A DNA stretch of 64,000 nucleotides. It comes from Bombyx mori. Lineage: Eukaryota; Arthropoda; Insecta; Lepidoptera; Bombycidae. The stretch is from assembly GCF_030269925.1 (NCBI RefSeq), contig NC_085124.1, forward strand, positions 2,232,001 through 2,296,000. Direction: 5' to 3'. Made by a program: the position numbers and the translations under genes. Below the pieces are notes generated by a model. It was not told the DNA's origin. It saw only the letters and a list, made by a program, of their open reading frames with translations, and did no database searches. Shown in pieces: positions 22,449-32,719 of the stretch. Each line of letters starts with the position of its first letter. Positions within the stretch are counted from its first letter, which is position 1.

Positions 22449-22513
22449 GGTTTCGAACAGTTGTCGTGGACGAACGAGTTGGCCTTAAGTGACCACATTA
22501 GTGCCGCCGCTTC

Positions 22514-22796
22514 ATCCGATGCTTTTAGGTACCTCAAGCACCGGTCATCGTTCTCGTCTAACCCGTCGCTTGCGACGAAGGGCTCGACGAGTAAATTAAC
22601 CTACAGACCCAGCCCACTGAGTTTCTCGCCGGATCTTCTCAGTAGGTCGTGTTTCGGTGGTAGATTCTGCGAAGCACGGCTCTAGCTAGGGTTCGTGTTA
22701 GCAACGTCGTCAGGTTTGAGCCCCGTGAGCTCACCTACATGTTAGGGCGAAGCTAAAATAGCCTCTCAAGGCTATCATCATAGGCTTAAAAAAATA
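22514..22796 (+). repeat. SINE-B copy
   Basis: It runs from TTCATCCGATGCTTTTAGG to CATAGGCTTAAAAAAA. About 13 bases of the core (TTCCGATCC region) are lost. Confidence 0.9.
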
Positions 22797-23142
22797 ATCA
22801 CGGTTGGTTACTCTTGGCAGAGCAGTCGTGGTCATGTGGAATTATTTGTTATTAAAGCCTTAATAAGTGCTGTCCATAAGGGCTTCCACCTGCCTTAAAG
22901 GTAAACCTTAAACGATCAAAGTCCTAAATGTAATATATAATTTCTTACCCTAGAAATCGAAACGCATGACGTGGCAAATTCACATTGTCGATCGATCTAG
23001 ATTATTTTCCTTTTAATACATTAGCTTACGTTAAAATAAATGCGACTTTCACAAAACGAGCACGGTAGACTTACCCCTAAAATTTGACGCTCAAGTTGAG
23101 TGTTGAGTAAAATAGAGTCTTATGTTAAACAAATATCCTGAA
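22797..23142. other. Gap, faint SINE-A trace only
   Basis: 22935-22990 contains GAAATCGAAACGCATGACG and CAAATTCACATTG, weakly like antisense SINE-A. Nothing else was seen. Confidence 0.35.
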
Positions 23143-23426
23143 CTAGCTTTTGCCCGCGACTCCGCCTGCGTGGAATAGTTAATTTGGCATAACGCTAAAT
23201 TTTACCCCCCACTTCATTTGCGTAGAAAGTGAAAATATTTCGAAATATTATTTATTGATACTCCACGTGTATTGGTCTTACCGTGATGTTGTATAGCCTA
23301 TATATATAGCCTTCGTCAATAAATGGGCTATCTAACACTGAAATAATTTTTCAAATCGGACCAGTAATTCCTAAGATTAGCGCATTCAAACAAACAAACT
23401 CTTCAGCTTTACAATATTAGTATAGA
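23143..23426 (-). mobile_element. Non-autonomous Helitron, 284 bp
   Basis: On the minus strand it starts TCTATACTAATATTGTAAAG and ends GCGGGCAAAAGCTAG between A and T. The interior differs from the 209- and 436-bp subfamilies. Confidence 0.78.
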
Positions 23427-23499
23427 TATAGATAAGAAAGGAGCACAAAACAATATTCCATACATATTACTGAATCCGCTGGATGCAGATAATTGCTGA

Positions 23500-23640
23500 T
23501 TGGGATCAAATTTATTATATTGTCATCGGTTCTTGATAACTTTGCGAAGTTTCATTTCAATCCGACGTCTAAAAGTGGATGAAAATCATATTTGAGGATT
23601 CCTATTTAAGATACATATATAGTTAATAAAAGCGAATTAA
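23500..23640. repeat. Repeat family L, copy 1
   Basis: TGTCATCGGTTCTTGATAAC, AAGTTTCATTTCAATCCGAC and GTTAATAAAAGC share order with 47420-47545. Class unknown. Confidence 0.55.
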
Positions 23641-23659
23641 AAACATATTGCGCCTCGTA

Positions 23660-23779
23660 TTTTTTTTTTATTGCCCTTGTAGGAAGACGTGCATACGGCC
23701 CACCTGATGGTGAGTGGTTACTGTCGCCCATGGACTTCAGCAATGCGAGGGGGCAGAGCCAAACCGCTGCCAACCGCAA
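23660..23779 (-). repeat. SINE-C copy
   Basis: TTTTTTTTTATTGCCCTTGT to CAAACCGCTGCCAACCGC. Confidence 0.9.
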
Positions 23780-23851
23780 ATTATATCACAAAAGCCATAT
23801 CTACATTCGTTTTCGAAAAAAATTGTATACAAATAGACAAAAAGAGAACTG

Positions 23852-24041
23852 TTAGCCCACTGAGTTTCTCGCCGGATCTTCTCATGGGTCGCGTTTCCGA
23901 TCCGGTGGTAGATTCTACGAAGCACTGCTCTTGGTAGGGCCAGTGTTAGCAACACACTGGTTTGAGCCCCGTCAGCTCACCTACATGTTAGGGCGAAGCT
24001 GAAATAGCTTCTCAAGGCTATCAGCATAGGTAGAAAAAAAA
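23852..24041 (+). repeat. SINE-B, 3' part
   Basis: It starts CCCACTGAGTTTCTCGCCGG and ends CAGCATAGGTAGAAAAAAAA. Confidence 0.92.
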
Positions 24042-24491
24042 ACTGTGAAGTCCCTTCATCGCCTCTTTTATCAAAGGATCTCCATGGCAGCTATTGCCAA
24101 GCGTTAGAGTTGTAAATTAAAAAAAAATATTGAAATGGTTTATTTTGTTTCCATCTTGCCAAAATATACATTCCAAAACGAACGAGAAAATGTGATACAT
24201 CTCCCTAAATCTTGAATCATCGATTACAGTCGAATCGCGATCAACGAGTGAGCACACGCTGTAAGTACAAGGGCACGGATCTCGGTCTGAAAACATGAAA
24301 TTAACCTGGATGTAAAATTCAACGCGATCGAACCGCAAAAATAGGTCGCCATTAAACATTTATGAAAATACGGCACATGCCGTTTACGTGGCTTTGCATT
24401 TCAGCTGGGAATATTCTCACTGTTACATTGAAAAGTGGACCCAGGAATAATCGTTGTTGTTTAGCATCTCTAGATTTATTTATATTTTAGG
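24042..24491. other. Gap, nothing recognised
   Basis: No supported gene. The minus-strand open frame 24117-24359 has no family motif. Confidence 0.5.
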
Positions 24492-25096
24492 CGCGCACTG
24501 TGCGGTACCGTAGGTTTCGTGGAGTCGGAGTGGTGGGCTCGATGGGGGTATTTTTTCCCTAACTATGCTGATAGCCTTGAGAGGCTATTTCAGCTTCACC
24601 CTAACGTGTAGGTGAGCTCACGGAGCTCAAACCGGAGTGGTCCTAACACTGGCCCTAGCAAGAGCAGTGCTTCGCAGAATCTACCACCGGATCGGAAACG
24701 CGACCCACTGAGAAGATCCAGCGAGAAACTCAGTGGGCTGTGTCTGTGGTTTAATTCGCTCGTAGTGCCCTTCGTCGCAAGCGCCGGGTTCGATGAGGAC
24801 GGTGACTGGTGCTTGTGGTACCTAAAAGCACGGTTAATGGATTCGGTCTACAGGATCGGGTATGAATAGGGTTTAATCGGTAGTCGGTTTTGCGGGGCGG
24901 GTACTGCGTGGTTGACGCCACGCAGCGCCTCGCGCACCTTTCTCAAGGTAGTCCCCCAGTAGGTATTGGAAGAAAAGGAGGACTTTGGTCTTCCTCTTCT
25001 CCCTCTTCTCTGGAGGCGCTGAATTCCGACAAAACCTGGTCTGTTACCCCTTTCGACCGGGTATCGGTAAAAAGATATCCCAGCGTTAAAAAAAGG
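24492..25096 (+). mobile_element. R1-clade LINE 3' fragment, split by SINE-B
   Basis: 24492-24547 (GGCGCGCACTGTGCGGTACC) and 24866-25096 (TTAATCGGTAGTCGG to CCCAGCGTTAAAAAAA) are collinear with 60697-60960 of the LINE at 58861. The SINE-B at 24548-24865 was therefore inserted after the LINE. Confidence 0.85.
24548..24865 (-). repeat. SINE-B, near full length, inside LINE fragment
   Basis: TTTTTTCCCTAACTATGCTG (A-tail on minus) runs to GGATTCGGTCTACAGGATCG. It splits the R1-type LINE remnant; a GGGTA string on both sides may be the target duplication. Confidence 0.9.
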
Positions 25097-25108
25097 TCTA
25101 TATAATTA

Positions 25109-26398
25109 GTCAGGTCATAAGTATTGTCACACAGTAAAAACTTTTCTTTTAGAATGCTGGCCACAAAAAAGTTTATTGAATTCGAATTTCAAATTGTTCA
25201 TGAAAATAAAAATGTATACTTTTAGAATTTTACTCATTTTTAAAGATGATTAAAGAAGACCGTGTTGCAGTTATTGCGTTGCATCGTTGCGGTTACACGC
25301 CAATTCAAATTTTTAACATACTGAAAAATTTAAATATAACCAAAAGATTCGTTTATCGTACCATCAAACGATACAATGAAGACTCTAGTGTAGATGACAG
25401 GTCAAGAAGTGGTCGCCCTCGGTCTGTTAGGACTCCAGCAGTGATAAAAGCTGTGAAGGCGCGAATTCAAAGAAATCCCAAACGTAAGCAGAAACTGTTG
25501 GCCCTTCAGATGGGGTTAAGCAGAACCACGGTGAAATGGGTGTTAAATGAAGACTTAGGGCTTCGGGCATATCGAAGAAAAACAGGACATCGTTTGAATG
25601 CTCGTCTAATGGACCTGAGACTGAAGAGATGCCGCGCTTTGTTGAAGCGGTACGCGGGAAAAAAATATCGGGAAATTCTTTTTTCGGATGAAATTTTTTT
25701 TACCGTAGAAGAGAGCTACAACAAACAAAATGATAAGGTGTACGCACACAGTAGTGAAGAAGCGAACAACCGTATTCCGCGTGTCCAACGAGGTCAATTT
25801 CCATCCTCGCTCATGGTATGGTTGGGAGTTTCTTATTGGGGCTTAACAGAGGTACATTTTTGTGAGAAAGGTGTAAAAACGAATGCAGTTGTGTATCAAA
25901 ATACAGTCCTGACGAACCTTGTGGAACCTGTTTCTCATACCATGTTCAATAACAGGCACTGGGTATTCCAACAAGATTTGGCGCCAGCTCATAGAGCGAA
26001 GAGCACACAAGACTGGCTGGCGGCGCGTGAAATCGACTTCATCCGGCACGAAGACTGGCCCTCCTCCAGTCCAGATTTGAATCCGTTAGATTACAAGATA
26101 TGGCAACACTTGGAGGAAAAGGCGTGCTCAAAGCCTCATCCCAATTTGGAGTCACTCAAGACATCCTTGATTAAGGCAGCCGCCGATATTGACATGGACC
26201 TCGTTCGTGCTGCGATAGACGACTGGCCGCGCAGATTGAAGGCCTGTATTCAAAATCACGGAGGTCATTTTGAATAAACTTTAGTGTCATAAGAATCTAT
26301 GTTTTGTTAAGTTCATTTTGGTATATGAATGGTTACATAATGAATAAACTTGTTTCAATTATTCTACATTAAACATGTGACAGAATTTATGACCTGAC
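25109..26398 (+). mobile_element. mariner (maT/DD37D, Bmmar1-like), intact copy 1
   Basis: The 1,290-bp element has inverted ends GTCAGGTCATAA...TTGTCACA and TGTGACAGAATTTATGACCTGAC, and is flanked by TA at 25107-25108 and 26399-26400. One uninterrupted transposase frame fills it. It sits between the R1-LINE tail and the duplicated flank, and the sister duplicate at 21.3 kb lacks it. Confidence 0.95.
25246..26277 (+). CDS. mariner transposase, DD37D type
   Basis: This 343-residue transposase would cut and paste the surrounding mariner at TA sites in the nucleus. The N-terminal half holds two helix-turn-helix regions: about residues 3-45 (HRCGYTPIQIFNIL, then TKRFVYRTIKRY), a GRPR linker motif at 56-59, and about 62-110 (LSRTTVKWVL). 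The catalytic residues are D148 (ILFSDEIFF), D244 (FQQDLAPAHRA) and D282 (SSPDLNPLDYKIW), with 37 residues between the second and third, the DD37D signature of the maT/Bmmar1 lineage. The length is normal for mariner (about 340-350). Compared with the copy at 57682 it lacks 9 bp just after the start codon (MIKEDR against MEWTLKEDR) and differs at several positions, including L245, where mariners usually have N or S. The frame is open throughout, but activity is untested. Confidence 0.93.
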   Translation: MIKEDRVAVIALHRCGYTPIQIFNILKNLNITKRFVYRTIKRYNEDSSVDDRSRSGRPRSVRTPAVIKAVKARIQRNPKRKQKLLALQMGLSRTTVKWVLNEDLGLRAYRRKTGHRLNARLMDLRLKRCRALLKRYAGKKYREILFSDEIFFTVEESYNKQNDKVYAHSSEEANNRIPRVQRGQFPSSLMVWLGVSYWGLTEVHFCEKGVKTNAVVYQNTVLTNLVEPVSHTMFNNRHWVFQQDLAPAHRAKSTQDWLAAREIDFIRHEDWPSSSPDLNPLDYKIWQHLEEKACSKPHPNLESLKTSLIKAAADIDMDLVRAAIDDWPRRLKACIQNHGGHFE

Positions 26399-26403
26399 TA
26401 GGT

Positions 26404-26515
26404 ATATTGCTCCCTTCTATTTTTGTTTAATGGCTAAAAGCTTTGAGTATTTTGGATCCTGAAAAACATACATTGAACAGTATGTGCGATTAATTTTCGC
26501 GTAACCTCCGAACTC
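26404..26515. repeat. Duplicated flank, copy 2
   Basis: It matches 21310-21416 and continues the pre-mariner locus after the TA duplication. Confidence 0.85.
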
Positions 26516-27007
26516 TTTTTTTTATTTCTTAGATGGGTGGACGAGCTCACAGCCCACCTGGTGCTAAGTAGTCACTGAAGCCCAGATTTTGATAAATTTT
26601 TTTTATTGCTTTGATCGGGGGACGAGCCCATAGACATCTACAACGTAAATGCGCCACCCACCTTGATATAAGTTCTAAGGTCTCAAGTATAGTTACAACG
26701 GATGCTCCAACCTTCAACCCGTTTCGGGTTACTGCTTCACGGCAAAAATAGGCAGGGTGGTGGTACCTACCGGTGCGGACTCACAAAAGCCACCACCACC
26801 AGAGCTACCACCAGTAATCAAGCAAATTATAATTTTGCGGGTTTGATTTTCATTACACGATGTTAGTCCTTCACCGTGGAAGTGAATCGTGAACATTTGT
26901 TAAGTACGTATTTCATTAGAAAAAACGGTACCCGCTTACGATATTCGAACACCGTTGCATCGCTGAATACGAATACACCGGACGTCTTATCCTTTAGGCC
27001 ACGACAG
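26516..27007 (-). repeat. SINE-A, full length, with a second SINE-A tail inside
   Basis: The outer copy ends with its tRNA-like head near 27007 (CTTATCCTTTAGGCCACGAC). At about 26585 a second SINE-A tail (TTTTTTTTATTGCTTTGATC) is nested before CCCATAGACATCTAC, so either a second insertion or a recombination joined two copies. Confidence 0.85.
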
Positions 27008-27152
27008 CGACTCTGTTTTTAAGATCGGATGATTAATCTGTTTAAACACAACCATCGCTCATGCCAATACTAACATTGCTATCGATACAAGCGGAAGCGT
27101 TCTGTTGACTCTGCTTCTGGTATTGCTGACGTCTCACTCATCGATTACAGTG

Positions 27153-27363
27153 AAGAGTTCGACGAGCAAGCTAACTAATAGTCATATCCCACTGAGTTCT
27201 CTCTCAATCTTCTCAGTGAGTGGGTGGCGATTCTGATCCGGGGGTTGGTTCTGCGAAGCACTGCTCTTGCTAGGTCTTGTGTTAGCAAATTCTCTCAGTG
27301 AGCTCACCTATCCATCCACGCGTAGCTGAAATAGCCCTATCGACGAATAGGTATGGAAAAAAT
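27153..27363 (+). repeat. SINE-B, diverged
   Basis: GAAGAGTTCGACGAGCAAGC, GCGAAGCACTGCTCTTGC and GAATAGGTATGGAAAAAAT keep the SINE-B order despite many changes. Confidence 0.8.
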
Positions 27364-27410
27364 TGAGGTATGGCGGAAAAATATCCAATTTATTGCATAA
27401 AGGTTGTCCC

Positions 27411-27482
27411 ACTCTTCGAAACGATACGCATGATTGATTCGATTAGGGTGCATTGACAATGCACCCTACCACCAGTAAATGC
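27411..27482 (-). repeat. Degenerate SINE-A fragment
   Basis: GTTGTCCCACTCTTCGAAACG and ACCACCAGTAAATG are remnants. A local inverted repeat GGGTGCATTGACAATGCACCC sits at 27447-27467. Confidence 0.5.
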
Positions 27483-27907
27483 CAATTGACGATCACAATA
27501 GTTGGTTTAATACTCAATGAGCGCTGCTGCTCATTCTCTTTTAAATATCCAAGTCGCCTTTTACGTTATCCACGAAAAGAGATGTTACTATTCTAAGTAG
27601 GCACCATATAATGCATTTTAATTTTAAAATGTCCGGTTAACGTCACTTCCAAAATGATAACATAAATTTGAATAATCGTTATTCCTCTGGGCTTATCTTA
27701 AACGGTGACTCATCTCCTCGCACAGAACGTTAACTGTTGAATCATCATTTTAGATTTAAAATGTTTGTTTCGTGAAACGTACGAATAATTCTGATATTAA
27801 CTTACCGATGGACTGGGAGTACGACAGCTCATTACATGTACAGGGTTAGTATGACGATCCTACTTGTTTCTGTCGCGTAACATTATTGTTCTTTCAATTC
27901 AATGTTT
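27483..27907. other. Gap, nothing recognised
   Basis: AT-rich with no supported feature. Confidence 0.5.
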
Positions 27908-28150
27908 TACTGGTGGTAGGACCTCTTGTGAGTCCGCACGGGTAGGTACCACCACCCCGCCTATTTTGGCTGTGAAGCAGTAATGCGTTTCGTTTTGAAG
28001 GGCGGGGCAGCCGTTGTAACTATACTTGAGACCTTAGAACTTATATCAAGGTGGGTGGCGCGCTTACGTTGTAGATGTCTATGGGTTCCAGTAACCACTT
28101 AACACCAGGTGGACTGCGATGTCGTCCATTCAGCTAAGATGAAAAATATA
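27908..28150 (+). repeat. SINE-A, headless form
   Basis: It starts at CTGGTGGTAGGACC and ends in a mutated tail (CCATTCAGCTAAGATGAAAA). Confidence 0.9.
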
Positions 28151-28198
28151 TTTTGGAAAGTCGTAAATTTCGTATTTCCAATAAAAAAGAATACTTTG

Positions 28199-28428
28199 CT
28201 GGATGTCTTGTGAGCCCGCAATGGTAGGCACCACCAACTTGCCTATTTCTGCCGAGAAGCAGTAATGCGTTTCCGTTTAAAGGGAGGGGCAAGCGTTGGA
28301 CTTAAAACTGAAATTTAGACGGTCAGGGATGAAAGCATTTATGTTCTTGATGCCTATGGACTCCATAACCACTTAACACCAGTTGAGCTGTGAACTCGGG
28401 TGGACGAGCTTAAGCAAAAAAAAAAATA
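28199..28428 (+). repeat. SINE-A, headless and diverged
   Basis: CTTGTGAGCCCGCAATGGTAG to GAGCTTAAGCAAAAAAAAAA. It lies in tandem with the previous copy, about 50 bp apart. Confidence 0.85.
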
Positions 28429-28865
28429 TGTGGGTACAGTCACGATTTTACCATTACATTATCATATATACATACAGACAGTTTATAGTACATACATACC
28501 ATTTGAATACACCACACTCTAAGAAAAGAGTTCTAAGTGACAGGTCGTGCTTCAACTATGGCCCTGGAATTGCTGATATTCTTGAACATCGCTAACCATA
28601 TAAACGGTATACTGCCTTTTAAGGCTATTAAAAAATTTTTCTTGTCTATTAGTTACTAAATTTTGGTGTTAGCCGACCAGGTACGTCATAATAGAGAACG
28701 CTTTCTTCTTCTTCCGCCTTGGCAAGCATGTAAATCCCAGACAGTAGACAATAAGATGAAACAGAACCGCTTTGTCCTGACCGAGTTGTATCGGCGGTGC
28801 CGGATACTTGGAGTTCAATTCAATTAACGCGTGCGTCGCGCTGACGATCGTTCAATTTGTAGGTA
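28429..28865. other. Gap, nothing recognised
   Basis: No supported gene or repeat; a CATACATA-type microsatellite trace lies near 28465-28500. Confidence 0.5.
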
Positions 28866-29050
28866 CACGACAAAGGGAAGATCTTCCACCGAGCGGGTGA
28901 TATTGCTCGGTAGACCGACGGTCCGAATGTTGTTGTTCGGAACTTGTATATATTCGTATGCAAGCTTATCTTGAAAGTGTCGTAAGCGAGATTCAGGCAT
29001 CTGTCAAATATCTTGTGTTCTGTGATGGCTACCGCCACAAGCTCTTGGGG
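28866..29050. repeat. Repeat family K, copy 2 (longest)
   Basis: AAAGGGAAGATCTTCCACCG, CGAATGTTGTTGTTCGGAAC, GCGAGATTCAGGCATCTGTC and GATGGCTACCGCCACAAGC occur in order. The inner GAAGATCTTC is a 10-base palindrome. It directly adjoins a mariner fragment. Confidence 0.65.
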
Positions 29051-29054
29051 CACC

Positions 29055-29215
29055 CACTTGTCGAGTTTCTTTACCTTGCCAATTTGAAGCAAATAGCCCA
29101 ATATTATTTTGATGCTAACGTTTAATGCTGCTGTTAGCTCAGCGGCAGATTGAGCATCGTCAGCTTCCACTATCGACTTTAATTCGTCATTGTTAACTGT
29201 GATTTTCAAGGGACC
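29055..29215 (-). pseudogene. mariner transposase N-terminal fragment (different subfamily)
   Basis: The minus strand encodes about 50 residues like the second helix-turn-helix of classical mariners: DAQSAAELTAALNVS followed by LLQIGKVKKLDKWVPQEL. The string GKVKKLDKWVP.EL is strongly conserved in the irritans, mellifera and cecropia groups, unlike the DD37D copies elsewhere in this window. The catalytic domain is absent and the frame runs directly into family K and a Helitron, so the 176-residue open frame across it is a chimera of three repeats, not a gene. Confidence 0.75.
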
Positions 29216-29239
29216 ACAGGTTTCCTTTTTTTTTTCAAA

Positions 29240-29526
29240 ACTATCTGACCCGGCAGACTTCGTAGTGCCTCCATCGATAAATAAAAGACCTAAACTTTTG
29301 TATAAAATAAATTTAAAACAAACAAAAGGAATCCGTCCGACGGGGGACACATCAAAGGAAAAACAAAATTGTTATTTTTATTTAATTCTGAGCATTTTCA
29401 TATGTATCTTTTAAACCTTCTCTGGACTTCCACAAATAATTCAAGACCAAAATTAGCCAAATCGGTGCAGCCGTTCTCGAGTTTTAGCGAGACTAACCAA
29501 CAGCAATTCATTTTTATAAATATAGA
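29240..29526 (-). mobile_element. Non-autonomous Helitron, diverged
   Basis: It is the same family as 50004-50294 (GACCCGGCAGACTTCGTAGTG, AAAGGAATCCGTCCGACGG, CCTTCTCTGGACTTCCAC). The 3' end has CTAT in place of CTAG on the relevant strand. Confidence 0.65.
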
Positions 29527-30287
29527 TAGATTTCCATGTTGAAAGCATGCAAACCAATAATGAGTCGTGCTTACGTTTGTAATGTTTAACTCCGTACACG
29601 TCATTAATGTTGTGAGGATAGAAGTCATATTGCATAACTATTCGTATTTTTATCGTATTCATGTAGAATAAAATCAAAATACAAATGTAGTGAAAGAAAA
29701 TACTTGTCAATAACCAAATGACTGAATTGTAAAATAGAAATCCATTTTTTATTATGTAAAATACATTTGAATTTAAAATTTATTGCCAGCTGTAAATTAC
29801 GTTTCAAATGGCCGTTATTTGAAACAGCAATTTTATAGGTGAAGACTAAATAGTCTCTAATATAAATTATTTATACGGTCTTTACTGTTATTATTAAATT
29901 ATTAGACCGTAAAAAATAGGTTTTATTATGGATATTCACGAAAACCGAAGAAAATACTTTACAAAATATTTAAATGTACGTACATTTACAATCTTTAAAA
30001 AAAAAGGCACCATAAAAACATTCCTGCCTAAACTCTATCAAATATTTAGCAACATCTGAGTCCATTGAATTAGCGTAATTGTCTAACTCTGTTGAGTATT
30101 TAGTATAGTATCTAATGATAACTTGGGCGATTTAATAGGATTTGATCTATTTGATGATCGACTCATAGTTCAATCAGTTTGTGCAAACTACCTTACTATC
30201 TTATCTTGAGTTTTTGGGGCAGAACAAATGACTGCCTCATACATTAACCTTTGAGGTCGTTTGTATCATTCCCTTGTTCTCTGCTGC
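29527..30287. other. Gap, AT-rich, nothing recognised
   Basis: Overlapping minus-strand open frames at 29398-29807 are AT-rich noise and share bases with each other. Confidence 0.5.
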
Positions 30288-30470
30288 ACATTTCTGCAAC
30301 GAAAGTCATGCCTCCCGATTTGAAGGGTGGGGCAACTGTTCCACTATAGAATTCAGACTTCGACTCCATGTCCGACATCCCATGTCCATGTAGCGGCATT
30401 CATGCTGATATCTATGGACTCTGATAAACCGTGAACTAGTACCCCCTTCCATGCAATAAAAAATAAAACA
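30288..30470 (+). repeat. Degenerate SINE-A
   Basis: GATTTGAAGGGTGGGGCAAC, TGATATCTATGGACTC and CATGCAATAAAAAATAAAA keep the family order. Confidence 0.65.
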
Positions 30471-30857
30471 CGTATCATTTGTATTTATATTCTACCTATA
30501 AGCACATTCTCGCCGCAGTGATAAAACAAAAGAATGAAAAATGCTCCAACTCCATACATATTACTGTGTGGGACGTGTATTCAGTATAATGCTTAGTCTT
30601 GCAAACAATGGTCAGTGAGTCACTGCTAAGCATTCACTGTTATATAACTAGGTTAATGATGTAAATTCTGGAAATATGGTGGTAAATAATTTCCTAACTC
30701 CTCCTCCAAACGTGCTCCTCGTATCAGAGGACAGAGACCGGCTCTATCCATGATTTTCGGGTTCACGATACCGTAGCCATCCCATCGGAATGCTCTTTAC
30801 CAAACCTCTATAAATATATTTTTTGTATTCTCCTTTCGTTGTAAAATAAATTTGTCG
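30471..30857. other. Gap, nothing recognised
   Basis: No supported feature. Confidence 0.5.
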
Positions 30858-30966
30858 GTTTTTTTATTGCCCTTGTAGGCAGACGAGCATACGGCCCACC
30901 TGATGGTAAGTGGTTACCGTCGCCCACGGACTTCAGCAATGCCAGGAGCAGAGCCGCTGCCTATCG
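30858..30966 (-). repeat. SINE-C copy
   Basis: TTTTTTTATTGCCCTTGTAGG to GAGCAGAGCCGCTGCCTATC, with a short deletion before the end. Confidence 0.92.
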
Positions 30967-31021
30967 TAATTAAGTTTGATGCGATGTTTCGTATAATATT
31001 ATATGAATAATCAGCGTGTTT

Positions 31022-31395
31022 GTTTTTTTTTCTACCTAGCTGAGAGCCTTGATAGGCTATTTCAGCGTAACCTTAACTAATAGGTGAGCTCACGGGGCTC
31101 AATCTGGAGTGTTGCTAACACTGACCCTAGCAAGAGCAGTGCTTCGCAGAATCTACCACTGGATCGGAAACGCGACCCACTGAGAAGATCCGGCGAGAAA
31201 CTCAGTGGGCTGTGTCTGAGGATTAATTTACTCATCGAGCCCTTCGTCGCAAGCCACGGGTTCGACGAGAATGATGACCGGTGCTTGAGGTACTAAAAGC
31301 ACCGTTAGTGGATCGGGAGGATCCGAAATGACGTGTTTGGGGCGACGTCGACTGCTTTCCATTCTGTCCGCAGGATCGGGAATGTAGTTACCGGC
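31022..31395 (-). repeat. SINE-B, possibly the longest copy
   Basis: A T-run and CTACCTAGCTGAGAGCC lead through the core to GTGGATCGGGAGGATCCG, and apparently on to CCGCAGGATCGGGAATG. The GC-rich stretch to 31572 may be more of this element or of the following array. Confidence 0.85.
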
Positions 31396-31572
31396 GGCCA
31401 CGATGAGAGGGTTCTCGTGTCGTGCCGCTTTATCGAAGTGGAGTCAGTGTGAGTAATAGTCGATTCGTTGTGACGGCGAGTGGTTCGCTGTTCATTGCGC
31501 GCGCCCTTCCATTCTTTAATGTCATTGAGTTCATAAGCTGCACAGTGCTTCCTATTTTAGATATTTCATTTT

Positions 31573-31861
31573 TGGAGTTTACTCCTTTAGAATCGATTTA
31601 CATATATAGGCCCGGGGTATGAAAATTATGGGGACCAAAATCGTACTAGCATGTCACACGAAATGCGTTATGCGCCTGATTGGCTCCTGATTGCGTGATG
31701 CGTGCGCGCGCCAATCAGGAGCCAACGCGCGGCCGCGTTATCGCAGGTGACGCCGGGCTGCTGCGCCGGCAGTCCGCCACAAAGCCTCGTACTGATCGCG
31801 CGTTTCTCTCAGTATTGTATTTTCATATATTTGTTAGTCGTTTGTTTTGTGTCTCGTTAAT
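31573..31861. repeat. Array unit 1 (289 bp)
   Basis: It keeps the full 14-bp hairpin (arms 31680-31693 and 31712-31725) and stops in GTGTCTCGTTAA. It differs from later units by CTCTCAGTATTG in place of CTCTCATTATTG, which creates an arthropod initiator-like TCAGT. Confidence 0.85.
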
Positions 31862-32217
31862 TGGAGTTTACTCCTTAAGAATCGATTTACATATATAGGC
31901 CCGGGGTATGAAAATTATGGGGACCAAAATCGTACTAGCATGTCACACGAAATGCGTTATGCGCCTGATTGGCTCCTGATTGCGTGATGCGTGCGCGCGC
32001 CAATCAGGAGCCAACGCGCGGCCGCGTTATCGCAGGTGACGCCGGGCTGCTGCGCCGGCAGTCCGCCACAAAGCCTCGTACTGATCGCGCGTTTCTCTCA
32101 TTATTGTATTTTCATATATTTGTTAGTCGTTTGTTTTGTGTCTCGTTAATTTGTTAATAATCTGTAGTGTATCGTGTTGTCGTAATATAGAACTATTTCT
32201 CGTATTGTTTCGTTTAT
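31862..32217. repeat. Array unit 2 (356 bp)
   Basis: It extends about 65 bases further right than unit 1, to TATTGTTTCGTTTA, then joins unit 3. Confidence 0.85.
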
Positions 32218-32719
32218 TGGAGTTTACTCCTTTAGAATCGATTTACATATATAGGCCCGGGGTATGAAAATTATGGGGACCAAAATCGTACTAGCATGTC
32301 ACACGAAATGCGTTATGCGCCTGATTGGCTCCTGATTGCGTGATGTGTGCGCGCGCCAATCAAAATCGTACTAGCATGTCACACGAAATGCGTTATGCGC
32401 CTGATTGGCTCCTGATTGCGTGATGCGTGCGCGCGCCAATCAGGAGCCAACGCGCGGCCGCGTTATTGCAGGTGACGCCGGGCTGCTGCGCCGGCAGTCC
32501 GCCACAAAGCCTCGTACTGATCGCGCGTTTCTCTCATTATTGTATTTTCATATATTTGTTAGTCGTTTGTTTTGTGTCTCGTTAATTTGTTAATAATCTG
32601 TAGTGTATCGTGTTGTCGTAATATAGAACTATTTCTCGTATTGTTTCGTTTAATTTTTTATATCCAGTAAACTCCAGTCGTGCGTCGGAGCGGACACACA
32701 CACTTTTTTAATTTTTTAT
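32218..32719. repeat. Array unit 3 (502 bp), with internal duplication
   Basis: The block CAAAATCGTACTAGCATGTC through the hairpin start is present twice (near 32280 and 32360). The right end has AGTAAACTCCA plus the GTCGTGCGTCGGAGCGGACA cap but lacks the B-box segment. Confidence 0.85.

Noticed and set aside
28820..29350. 176-residue protein-coding gene on the minus strand
   Set aside because: The frame joins a Helitron, a mariner fragment and family K, three unrelated repeats.
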